From Phylloscopus collybita (Eukaryota; Chordata; Aves; Passeriformes; Phylloscopidae), in the NCBI GenBank assembly GCA_027886175.1, contig JAJNNQ010000129.1:186001-250000 (forward strand): DNA of 64,000 nt, read 5' to 3'. The notes under the pieces are model-generated. The model was not told the origin of the DNA, made no database searches, and saw only the letters and a program-made list of their open reading frames with translations. The translations under genes and the position numbers were made by a program. Shown here piece after piece: positions 14,238-23,128 of the stretch (the first letter of the stretch is position 1; each line of letters starts with the position of its first letter).

Positions 14238-14920
14238 TGCTGTCTGCCTGCCAGTGGACACATGCCGACTAAAATTCCCTACAAATGAGGATATCTCCCA
14301 AATGCAATTTCCCACCAGATGGAAGTCTGTCTGCCCTTTTAATGCCAAAGGCCTCCTACAAACTGACATCAGGAGGCTGGGTTGGAGACTTTGTTTTCCC
14401 ATGGAAAAGGGCCACCGTACGTGTCTAAGTCTCTCTGCCTGCCACTGGGCTTCTACCTGCTGAAATTCCATACAAATGAGGATATCTCCCAAATGCAATT
14501 TCCCACCAGATGGAAGTTTGTCTGCCCTTGTACTGCCAAAGGCCTCCTAAAACCTGACATCAGGAACGTGGCCTGGAGATTTTTGGCTGCCCATGGGAAA
14601 AGGGCCACCATTCATGTCTAATGGTATCTGCCTGCCACTGGGCTTCTACCTGCTGAAATTCCATACAAATGAGGATATCTCCACGATGCAATCAACCACC
14701 AGACGGAAGTTTGTCTGCCCTTGTCGTTCCAAAGGCCTTCTAGAAACGGACATCAGGAACGTGGGGTGGAGACTTTGGTTTCCCATAGAAATGGGCCATT
14801 GTTCGTGTTTAATTCTGTCTGCATGCCACTGGGCTTCTTCCTACTAAAATTGCACTAAAATTCAATAGAAATGAGGATATCTATCAGGTGTAATCTACCA
14901 CCAGATGGAAGTTTCTCTGC
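14238..14920. repeat. HOR-I copy 4, truncated
   Basis: Matches the first roughly 680 bp of the HOR unit, including the monomer with CTATCAGGTGTAATC near 14,880. It then diverges at about 14,920: the HOR expects the TTATATTGG subtype but the sequence reads TTGTAGTGCC. From here rightwards the 4,674 bp period is lost, so this marks the right border of HOR-I. The exact breakpoint is uncertain by a few tens of bases. Confidence 0.8.
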
Positions 14921-17906
14921 CCTTGTAGTGCCAAAGCACTCCTAAAAACTGACATCAGGAACGTGGGGTGGAGACTCTACTTTTCCCATGGAAATGGGCC
15001 ACCGTTTGTGTCTAATGCTATGTGCCTGCCACTGGGCTTCTTCCTACTAAAATTCCACTAAAATTCCATGGAAATTAGGATATCTCCCAGGTGCAATCTA
15101 CCACCAGATGGAAGTTTTTCTGCCCTTGTAGCTCCAAACGCCTCTTACAAACTGACATCAGGAACGTGGGGTGGAGACTTTGGTTTCCCATGGGAAAGGG
15201 GAACCGTTCGTGTCTAATGCTGTCTGCCTGCCACTGGGCTTCTGTCTGCTGAAATTCCATACAAATGAGGATATCTCCCAGATGCAATCAACCATCAGAT
15301 GGAACTTTGTCTGCCCTTTTAGTGCCAAAGGCCTCTTACAAACTGACATCATGACCGTGGGGTGGAGACTTTGGTTTCCCATGGAAATGGGCCAGCGTTC
15401 GTGTCTAATGCTGTGTGCCTGCCACTAGGCTTCTGCCTATTAAAATCCCACTAAAATTCCATACAAATGAGGATGTCTCCCAGGTGATATCTACTACCAC
15501 ATGGAAGTTTGTCTTCCCTGTAGTGCCAAAGGCTTCCTACAAATTGATATCAGGAACCTGGGGTGGAGACTTTGGTTTCCCATGGAAAAGGGCCACCGTT
15601 AGTGTCTAATGCTGTCTGCCTGCCACTGGGCTTATGGCTACAGAAATTACATACAAATGAGGATATCTCCCAGATGCAATATGCCACCAGTTGGAAGTTT
15701 GTCTGCTCTTGTAGTGCCAGAGGCCTCCTAGAAAATGACATCAGGAACGTGAGGTGGAGACTTTGGTTTCCCATGGAAATGGGCCACTATTCATGTCTAA
15801 TTCTGTCTGCCTGCCGCTGGGCTTATGCCTACTAAAATTCCACTACAATTCCATACAAATGAGAATATCTCCCAGGTGCAATCTACCACCAGATGGACCT
15901 TTCTCTGCCCTTGTGTTTCCAAAGGGCTCCTACAAACTGCCATCAGGAACCTAGGGTGGAGACTTTGGTTTCCCATGGAAAAGGACCACCGTTCCTGTCT
16001 AATGCTGTCTGCCTGGCACTGAGGTTATGACTGCTGAAGTTCCATACAAATGCGGATATTTCCCAGGTGCAATCTACCACCAGATGGAAGTTTGTCTGCC
16101 TTTGTAGTGCCAAAGGCCTCCTCCAAACTGACACCAGGAACCTGGAGTGGAGACTTTGGTTTCCCATGGAAATGGGCCAGCGTTCGTGTCTAATGATGTG
16201 TTCCTGCCACTAGGCTTCTGCCTATTAAAATCCCACTAAAATTCCTTACAAATGAGGATGTCTCCCAGGTTCAATCTACCACCAGATAGAAGTTTGTCTG
16301 CCCCTGTAGAGCCAAAGGTTTCCTACAAAATTGACATCAGGAACCTGGGGCGGAGACTTTGGTTTCCCATGGAAAAGGACCACCGTTCGTTTCTAATGCT
16401 GTCTGCCTGCCACTGTGGTTATGACTGCTGAAGTTCCATACAAATGAGGATATCTCCCAGGTGCAATCTACAACCACGTGGACGTTTGTCTGCCCTCGTA
16501 GTGCCAAAGGCCTCCTAAAAACTGACATCAGGAACGTGGGGTGGAGACTTTCTTTTCCCATGGAAATGGGCCACCGTTCGTTTCTAATGCTATGTGCCTG
16601 CCACTGGGCTTATGCCTAGTAAAAACCCATACAAATGATGATATCTCCCAGTTGGAGTCTACCACCAGTTGAAAGTTTTTTCTGCCCTTGTAATGCCAAC
16701 GGCCTCCTACAAACTGACATCAGGAATCTGGAGAGGACGCTTTGGTTTCCCATGGAAAAGGGCCACCCTTGGTGTTTAATGCTTTCTTCCTGCCCGTGGG
16801 CATATACCTACTAAAATTCCCTACAAATGAGGATATCTACCAAATGCAATTTCCCACCAGATGGAAGTTTGTCTGCCCTTTTAATGCCAAAGGCCTCCGA
16901 CAACCTGACATCAGGAATGTGGGATGGAGACTTTGGTTTCCTTAGGAAACGGGCCACTGTTCCTGTCTAATTCTCTCTGCCTTCCGCTGGGATTCTGCCT
17001 AGTAAAATTCCACTAAAATTCCATAGAAATGAGGATATCTCCCAGGTGCAATCTACAACCAGATGGAAGTTTCTCTGCCCTTATATTGGAAAACGCCTCC
17101 TACAAAGTGACATCAGCAACGTGGGGTGGAGATTTTGGTTTCCCACGGAAAAGGGCCACCGTTCGTGTCTAATGCTGTCTACCTGTCACTGGGGTTATGC
17201 CTGTTGAAATTCCTCACAAATGAGGATATCTCCCAAACGCAATTTCCCACCAGATGGAAGTTTGTCTACCCTTTTAATGCCAAAGACCTCCTAAAAAGTG
17301 ACATCCGGAGCCTGGGTTGGAGACTTTGGTTTCCCATGGAAATGGGCCACCGTTCGTGTCTAATGCTGTTTGCCTGCCACTGGGATTCTGCCTGCTGAAA
17401 TTCCATACAAATGAGGATATCTCCCTGATGCAATCAGCCACCAGACGGATGTTTGTCTGCCCTTGTAGTGCCAAAGGCCTCTTACAAACTGACATCAGGA
17501 ACAGGGAATGGAGACTTGGGTTTCCCATGGAAAAGGTACACTCTTCGTGTCTAATGCTGTCTGCCTGCCACTGGGCTTCTGTCTGCTGAAATTCCATACA
17601 AATGAGGATATCTCCTCGATGCAATCAACCACCAGACGGAACTTTGTCTGCCCTTGTAGTGCCAAAGTCCTCCTACAAACTGACATCAGGAACCTGTAGT
17701 GGAGACTTTGGTTTCCCATGGAAATGGGCTAGCGTTCGTGTCTAATTATATGTGCCTGCCACTAGGCTTCTGCCTATTAATTTTCCACTTAAATTCCATA
17801 CAAATGAGGATGTCTTCCAGGTGCAATCTACCACCAGATAGAAGTTTGACTGCCCTTGTAATGACAACGGCCTTTTACAAACTGACATCTGGAATCTGGA
17901 GAGGAC

Positions 17907-18622
17907 TGTTGCAATGCGTGCCTGCTCTGGCCTGGCTCAGCGTCTAGCCTGGCCTACCCGGCAGCTCTCGGCACGCCCCAACCAGTCACTTTGTGGGGGT
18001 TCGTGTCTTGTCACTGGATAACGCTGTCAAGGCCGGATTGAAGAAAGAAGGGACTCTCTCTTGAATTTTCTAGGGAACAGAGGCTTTATTCGGGGGCGGG
18101 GGGAAGGGGGTCAGGATGATCCCCCCAGCCACCCCAGGCTGGTGCCTCTGGAGAGAGAGACCCTGAGCCTGGGGTGGTGGGCGGTTTAATACTACAATTC
18201 TGGGGTGGATTCTAAGTTACAGTTACTAATAAAACAATCTAAATACATCATGCTAAATTAAGTCATTTAGGTTCTAACAAATCTAGCACAAGTTTTGGGA
18301 TGGGCCGAGAACAGTTTTGCAAAATGAATGGCTAGCTCTACTGTACTTCAAAGATAAGAATTAAATGATGGACACGAGGATAATTATGCATGACAAAGGA
18401 GGTAAGGCAGGGGAGAACTAATAAAAGAAAGATTCTAAGCAGGGGCAAAGCTGTCCTAGAAACTCTTATTGGAACTACAAAAAGTTACATATTAAAACAA
18501 GCAATACATCTTAAGACAAAAGGGCTTTCTTGAATTTTGCAGACTATTCTAAACCTAACAATAAAACTCTTCATGCTGAATTTTCAGCTAAGGCCTTCAT
18601 ATATTATTTTTGCAGAGTCATA
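17907..18622 (-). mobile_element. 3' LTR of the class II provirus
   Basis: 716 bp between the left target duplication and the polypurine tract. On the minus strand it begins TATGACTCTGC and ends TTGCAACA, so the 3' end has the usual CA while the 5' end is TATG rather than a clean TG. Its first 79 bp (18,544-18,622) are repeated at 21,561-21,639 with two substitutions, which identifies it as an LTR. An AATAAA lies at 18,085-18,090 (minus strand), about 180 bp from the LTR end, and a weak TATA-like TATTAAAC near 18,182-18,191. Confidence 0.9.
18085..18090 (-). promoter_or_regulatory. Polyadenylation signal AATAAA in class II 3' LTR
   Basis: TTTATT on the plus strand reads AATAAA on the minus strand, positioned as expected for the R region of the LTR. 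A G-rich/C-rich stretch lies just upstream on the minus strand (18,092-18,126). Function is inferred from position and motif only. Confidence 0.65.
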
Positions 18623-18651
18623 CTTCCCCCTTTTTTTTTTTTTTTTTTTTT
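18623..18651 (-). promoter_or_regulatory. Polypurine tract of the class II provirus
   Basis: On the minus strand a run of 21 A followed by GGGGG and AAG ends exactly at the LTR start. This is the plus-strand primer site used in reverse transcription. It begins two bases downstream of the env stop codon. The A run is longer than usual and may have expanded by slippage. Confidence 0.88.
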
Positions 18652-18652
18652 G

Positions 18653-20018
18653 TTACTGATCTGGTGTGTAAACTTCTGAGCTATTTTCACTGCTGGTAAC
18701 TTCGTCTAGCGGAAATTCGTTGGCTGGCTCTACTGAATGCACTGAATGCACAGAGGGGGTGGAAGTGGAAAAAACTGCACGCATGATCAAACTTTTTACT
18801 AAACTAAAAGCAAAGGCCACAACTAATACAATGAACAACACTAACAGTCCTGTTTTGATCCATGAGCTGGCAACTTTAGAAAGTCCGACACCTGAAAAGA
18901 TGTTGTCAAACCAGTCTCCTATTTCTTCTTTGATGGAACTGACCATCCCTCGTAGCTGGTGGACAGATTTTCTGACGTCTTCTGCTTTAGATGATAGGTT
19001 GAAGCAGCAGAGTCCTTCGAACTCCTCGCATGAATGTTGATTCAACAAAAGCAAGTAATCAATGGCAGCTCTATTTTGGAGCGTTGCCCGTCTAGTTATC
19101 TGTTCGTCTGATAAGAGGTCACTTATAGCACGAGATGTTAAGTTTGCTTGTTTAGCTACCCAACATTCTAATTGGCCTAATTCTCCCACAGACTTTGCAA
19201 TTGAAACCCAAGGTAAAAAAACTGACAGGGCTGCTGCTTTTGCCCTGGACCAATGGATAATTTCTGAATTGCAATCCGAATTAAGACTTGTCAAGTCTCT
19301 CTTCTGAACTTTTAGAGAGGAATTTTTCTTGTGCCAATTGAGAATTTGAGTCATGTTAGGGGTAAAAAGGCTCAGCTTACTCAGAGTGCAAGGACCTCCA
19401 ATGAGACGAGCTGGGATCCCAGTAAAGGCTCTGTCACTACAAACAAGGAAAAAACCTTTGGGAAGGGAAAGGGAATTGCTAGCAGAAAATAAGGACATGA
19501 ACAATTTTTGCACACCAATTTGTTGCCATATAAGAAATTTCAGCTTGTCTCAAATTGTAAAACGACTTTTCTTGCTCTTTGGGTGGGGTATACATAAATT
19601 GAACACAAAAAGGAGCTTTGGAGGACCCAAGGAGTTCTAATTCTTGGGGCTCCAGGTGGGGGCGGCCGAGAGACTGAGACCATTGTTTCCAAAAAGCAAG
19701 GGGATTTTTAACAACAGTAGAAGGGGGCTCATTTATTTCTTGAAACTCTTTAACTGCGCTAGGTTTCTGATTAAAACTTTGACGCTACCGGAGGAGTGGT
19801 TGAGGATACTCTTCTTCTTTTGCAGGGATCCCTACTAAGCAGGCAGACATGGGATTTTGGGCTGAGGCTGAGGCTAGACAAATGTGATCTTGGCCTAGAC
19901 TCTGTGCAAGGGTTTTCCACACATTGGTTTTTGGCTGTGGGACAATCCAGAAGAAAGCCAGGGTTGGCAAACTGAGCAGCATCACAAATGCAAACACTCT
20001 CGAACTACGAATTTCCAT
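18653..20018 (-). pseudogene. env: env (SU + TM), alpharetrovirus-like, broken
   Basis: Retroviral envelope precursor: SU for receptor binding, TM for membrane fusion. It starts at ATG 20,018 with a hydrophobic signal segment (FVMLLSLPTLAFFWIV). The reading frame meets TAG at 19,785-19,787, stays open to TAG at 19,479-19,481, and continues one frame over from about 19,513 to TAA at 18,653, so one nonsense change and one frameshift (about 19,482-19,513) break it. In the 286-codon last segment, KVQKR (residues 68-72) is a degenerate furin-type cleavage site. Cysteines 81 and 117 bracket a hydrophobic segment, the internal fusion loop typical of alpharetroviruses. CX6CC (162-170) follows the LQNRAAIDYLLL segment, a membrane anchor lies at about 220-245 and a 40-residue tail ends it. 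N-glycosylation sites include NSS and NLT. SU looks short, roughly 230 residues, so an internal deletion is possible. Family assignment is strong; function is lost. Confidence 0.9.
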
Positions 20019-20062
20019 GCTGACCACCAGGCCTGTAGTTCTGTAACTTAAAAGAAAAGAAT

Positions 20063-21547
20063 TTAGTTAAACAAACACTGAAAACACTCAGCAAGAGGAA
20101 GCAGCTCTTCTGCTTCTTCCTCTTGCCAAAACATCCAGGAAGGAATACTAACTGGACAAGAAGGCTCTGTGTCTGAACCTTCCTGTTCTTCATCTTTTTT
20201 TCTCTTTCTCCAGGAGGCGACAGCTGCCTGGGGCACTTTTGCTTCTGATGTTTTGGGGACATAGGGTCTCACACATCGGGAGGGAATCTACCGCAAGCCG
20301 GTGGGAGTGGAGACACAGGCGTACCCGCGCCTCCAGGTGACTAAATCATGAGGACTCTGTATCCTCAAAGTTTCTGGATCTTTGACAAGGACCTTTGGCC
20401 TTTCATGGGGTTCTAACAGAGAGCTCCCTCGAAAGTGCCTTGTCACCGGCGGGTTCATGGTCTCAAAGGAACAGTTAAGAAAATTCAAAGTGAACAGAGC
20501 ACGGGCCAATCTCACAGATGGTGGTTCAATTTTGAGGATTGGTTGCTGCTGACTGAGGACTCTTTTGAGGTTAAGATGAGTCCTCTCCACAATTGCTTGG
20601 CCTGTGGGAGAGTGGGGAATCCCTGTTTTGTGTTTTACTTCTCATTGCTGTAAAAAGTTGCTGAATTCTTTAGATGTGTATGCTGGAGCATTATCTGTTT
20701 TCAAGGACTTTGGGATGCTTAATACAGCGAAAGCCTGGATAAAATGCTTGATAGCATCTCCAGCTTTCTCTCCTGTGTGGGCAGATGCAAAAACAGCTCC
20801 TGAGAACGTGTCGACAGAGACATGCACGAACTTTTGCTTTCCGAAAGGGGCAAAGTGCGTGACGTCTGATTGCCACACTTCACAGCTGGACAAACCTCGG
20901 GGATTGACACCTGTGGGCAGAGATGAGATTGCACATTTGTTACATTGTGAACAGTTGTTTACAATTGCTTTGGCTTGGTCACGAGTTAAATTAAACTGCC
21001 TGACCAGTCCAGGTGCATTTTGGTGATGGAGTTGGTGACTGATTCTTGCTTGCTCAAAGTGATTTGGCAGAGGAGCTATCTCCACGGTGGTGGCAAGAGC
21101 ATCAGCTCTCTTGTTTCCCTCTGCAATGAATCCTGGGAGTTCTGTGTGTGACCTGGTGTGCATCACAAAAAAGGGGTGTTCTCGGAGAGAAATAAGTTTC
21201 ACGAGCTTAGAAAGCAACTGAAAAAGTGTGATGTTAGAGACTTCTTGCAGCACAGACTGTTCTGCTCTAGAAACTATCCCTGCTACATAACTGGAATCTG
21301 TCACTAAATTAAAGGGTTCAGAAAATTTTTCAAATGCTCTGACAACTGCAGCCAATTCAGCAACCTGAGGTGAGCCTTCCACCTCTGCAACATCAGATTC
21401 CCACTGATGTGAATCGGGATCTCGCCAAGTCATTACCGACTTGTGAGATTTACCCGACGCGTCTGTGAACACTGTCAGTGCATTAAGTGGTTTTCTGCTT
21501 TGCATAGTTTTCAGCTCTAAATGAAATTGGACATCAGCACTGAACAT
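20063..21547 (-). pseudogene. pol: pol remnant: RNase H and integrase, class II
   Basis: The 3' half of pol. RNase H acidic residues are D29 (TDASG), E64 (QVAELAAV), D84 (VTDSS) and D149 (NKRADALA). Integrase follows with zinc-binding histidines near 171-175 and CSQC (199-202), catalytic D228 (WQSDVTH) and D285 (KTDNAPAY), and, past a stop, the third catalytic residue in the VERTH motif 36 residues after D285, the expected D-35-E spacing. Two in-frame stops break it: TGA at 20,642-20,644 and TAG at 20,288-20,290. Between and after them the frame stays open to TAA at 20,063, covering the integrase C-terminal domain (PKVLVKDPETL, DLVTWRRGYACVSTPTG) and a basic tail (WRKRKKDEEQEG). The apparent start at 21,547 is an artefact of truncation, since RT and everything upstream are deleted. 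The env start lies 45 bp downstream. Confidence 0.92.
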
Positions 21548-21560
21548 TTTAAACCTAAAC

Positions 21561-21639
21561 CTATTCTAAACCTAACAATAAAACTCTTCATGCTGAATTT
21601 TCAGCTAAGGCCTGCACATATTATTTTTGCAGAGTCATA
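21561..21639 (-). mobile_element. 5' LTR stub of the class II provirus
   Basis: 79 bp matching the first 79 bp of the complete LTR (18,544-18,622) with two substitutions (GGCCTGCACAT here, GGCCTTCATAT there). It abuts the right target duplication at 21,640. Homology stops after GAATAG on the minus strand, where sequence passes through GGTTTAGGTTTAAAATG directly into the pol frame. This is the scar of the large internal deletion. Confidence 0.9.
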
Positions 21640-22228
21640 GAGGACGCTTTGGTTTCCCATGGAAAAGGGCCACCCTTGGTGTCAAATGCTGTCTGCTTGC
21701 CAATGGGCTTATGACTACTGAAATTCCATACAAATGAGAATATCTCCCAGGTGCAATCTAACACAAGATGGAAATTTCTCTGCCCTTGTGGTTCCAAAGG
21801 CCTCCTACAAATTTCCATCAGGAACCTAGTGTGGAGACTTTGGTTTCCCATGGAAAAGGACCACCGTTCCTGTCTAATGCTGTCTGCCTGGCACTGTGGT
21901 TATGAGTGCTGAAGTTCCATACAAATGAGGATATCTCCCAGGTGTAATCTACCACCGGGTCGAAGTTTGTCTGCCCTCGTAGTGCCAAAGCCCTCCTAAA
22001 AACTGACATCAGGAACGTGGGGTGGAGACTTTGTTTTCCCATGGAAATGGGCCACCGTTTGTGTCTAATGCTATGTGCCTGCCACTGGGCTTATGCCTAG
22101 TAAAATCCCATACAATGAGGATATCTCCCACATGGAGTCTACGACCAGATGAAAGTTTGTCTGCCCTTGTTATGCCAACGGCCTCCTACAAATTGACATC
22201 AGGAATCTGGAGAGGACGCTTTGGTTTC
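21640..22228. repeat. Satellite segment between the two proviruses
   Basis: About three monomers (589 bp including the GAGGAC duplication) lie between the proviruses. The left edge continues the monomer interrupted at 17,906. The right edge is a monomer of the same subtype (TTATGCCAACGGCC, GGAATCTGGAGAGGACGC) interrupted at GTTTC. No other sequence is present. Confidence 0.95.
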
Positions 22229-22693
22229 TGTCTTGGTTTGGAAAGACAGGTATCTGCCAGGGAAACTGAGGTTCCCCTAGGATGGAGAATACCAACCCCT
22301 CGCACCCCGACGAATTATAATTTTGCAATCAAGGGCTCTCAGGCGAAAATGTTGGGAATAGGAATAACAGTTCTTTACTAGGAGGTTTAACAATACAAAT
22401 ATGATAGGAAACAAAACCACCCAACCAAACAAACAAATAAACAAATAAACAATAATTTTAGAAGAAAACCCTGACAAAGTCAGAGTTTCAATCTGACCCT
22501 GTGATTCAGGATGTTGATAACAGTCCAAACGTAAACAGTCCAAACACTTCTGGAGTGGCAGACGTGATCCTGTTGGAGCAGAGATGATTCTGCGAAGAAA
22601 CCGGTTCAGGGACGGGGAGGAGGGAGACAGGATGGCCAGCACAGGAGACAAAGAAGCTCTTCCCACACCGCCACGAAGGAAGCGCCGCGCACC

Positions 22694-22869
22694 CCACTCC
22701 TGCAGCAGGGCCGAACCACTCCTGCAGCAGGGCCGAACCACTCCTGCAGCCGGGCCGAACCACTCCTGCAGCAGGGCCGAACCACTCCTGCAGCAGGGCC
22801 GAACCACTCCTGCAGCAGGGCCGAACCACTCCTGCAGCCGGGCCGAACCACTCCTGCAGCAGGGCCGAA
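22694..22869. repeat. 22 bp minisatellite in the 3' LTR, 8 copies
   Basis: Eight head-to-tail units CCACTCCTGCAGC(A/C)GGGCCGAA. Units 3 and 7 carry C in place of A at the variable position. Each holds a PstI-like CTGCAG palindrome. The other LTR has six units, accounting exactly for the 44 bp difference in LTR length. The pattern fits a gain of units 4-7 or a loss of an equivalent block in register. Confidence 0.96.
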
Positions 22870-22935
22870 CCGCCAACCCCCGGCCACCCCCCCCTCCCCC
22901 CCACCCCCCACCGCCAGGGCATGAGATGTATAGAA

Positions 22936-22973
22936 ATGCAAATGCACCGCACAGGCTGGGGAAGGTAACAATG
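22936..22973 (-). promoter_or_regulatory. Possible octamer (ATTTGCAT) and Sox-like (CATTGTT) sites in U3, 3' LTR
   Basis: Plus strand ATGCAAAT at 22,936-22,943 and AACAATG at 22,967-22,973. On the LTR's own strand these read CATTGTT then ATTTGCAT, 23 bp apart. Octamer and Sox motifs are common in LTR enhancers active in germline or pluripotent cells, but the spacing is not the tight composite Oct-Sox element. Motif evidence only. Confidence 0.35.
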
Positions 22974-23050
22974 GCCTATCAAGGTGGGTCATCAGGCCTC
23001 AAAACAAATGTAAATAGAATATACAAAACCCGGCTCCACAACCCAGAACA

Positions 23051-23066
23051 TTATCCACCCCTTATT
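23051..23066 (-). promoter_or_regulatory. Polypurine tract of the ERVL-like provirus
   Basis: Minus strand GAATAAGGGGTGGATAA lies immediately upstream of the 3' LTR, 62 bp after the pol stop. Its position fits the plus-strand primer, though it is interrupted by T residues and is weaker than most. Confidence 0.7.
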
Positions 23067-23128
23067 CTATTACCATCTGTATCATACCTAAATTAATAAA
23101 CTCCACTATACAGAATGAACCCTCACAC

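Larger units (their letters stand above)
1..17906. repeat. Tandem satellite array, left block (about 191/202 bp monomer)
   Basis: Head-to-tail satellite DNA. Landmarks recur every 191-192 bp, or about 202 bp in a longer class: ATACAAATGAGGATATCTCC, then a CCACCAGATGGAAGTTTGTC-like box, then AAAGGCCTCCTAC, CTGACATCAGGAACGTGG, GGTTTCCCATGGAAAAGGGC and TCTGCCTGCCACTGGGCTTC. The longer class carries an extra 11 bp copy of CCACTAAAATT before the ATACAAATGAGG box. Several monomer subtypes recur at the TTGTAGTGCCAAAGG position: TTATATTGGAAAAC, CTTTTAATGCCAAAG, CCCTGTAGAGCCAAAG and TTGTAATGCCAACGG. Since 191 is not a multiple of three, open frames shift from monomer to monomer and coding is unlikely. 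The array runs off the left edge. The stretch 14,920-17,906 is satellite without clear higher-order periodicity. Confidence 0.97.
17907..21639 (-). mobile_element. Defective class II (alpharetrovirus-like) provirus
   Basis: A 3,733 bp insertion splits a satellite monomer. Left flank ends in GAGGAC (17,901-17,906) and right flank begins with GAGGAC (21,640-21,645), a 6 bp target duplication as made by alpha/betaretroviral integrases. Read on the minus strand it contains 79 bp of 5' LTR, RNase H and integrase, SU and TM of env, a polypurine tract and a complete 3' LTR. The rest of the 5' LTR, primer site, gag, protease and most of RT are missing. Because only the first 79 bp of the 5' LTR survive while the 3' LTR is complete, the deletion must post-date integration. 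Pol and env also carry stops and a frameshift, so it cannot replicate by itself. Confidence 0.93.
22229..23050 (-). mobile_element. 3' LTR of the ERVL-like provirus (822 bp)
   Basis: On the minus strand it runs from TGTTCTGGGTTGTGG to CCAAACCAAGACA, a canonical TG...CA LTR. Features on that strand: an octamer/Sox-like site pair early in U3, a G-rich stretch (about 22,871-22,917), eight 22 bp GC-rich repeats, a TTTATTTG-rich stretch near 22,425-22,455 and an AGTAAA polyadenylation-like hexamer at about 22,374-22,379. The open frames crossing the 22 bp repeats on both strands result from repeat length and base composition, not coding. Confidence 0.95.

Noticed and set aside
1..17906. CRISPR-like array of regular repeats
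   Set aside because: The periodic unit is a continuous 191-202 bp monomer with no unique spacers, no cas genes, and eukaryotic retroviruses inside it.
18631..18651. Poly-T/poly-A run as a retroposon tail
   Set aside because: It is contiguous with GGGGGAAG and lies exactly between the env stop and the LTR, so it is the polypurine tract.
20005..20262. Separate 85-codon minus-strand frame between pol and env, seemingly an accessory gene
   Set aside because: It overlaps the integrase C-terminal tail and the env signal region in another frame and shows no domain, so it is best read as a shadow.
21551..21575. Interstitial telomere-like repeats (AAACCTAAACCTA)
   Set aside because: Only two or three imperfect 6-7 bp units at a deletion junction, not TTAGGG; better explained as repair microhomology.
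22277..23096. Long frames (128-199 codons) across the 3' LTR, including Gly/Pro/Ala/Ser-rich repeats; likewise 28,216-28,887
   Set aside because: They run through a 22 bp GC-rich minisatellite in several frames on both strands inside an LTR, with no conserved domain.
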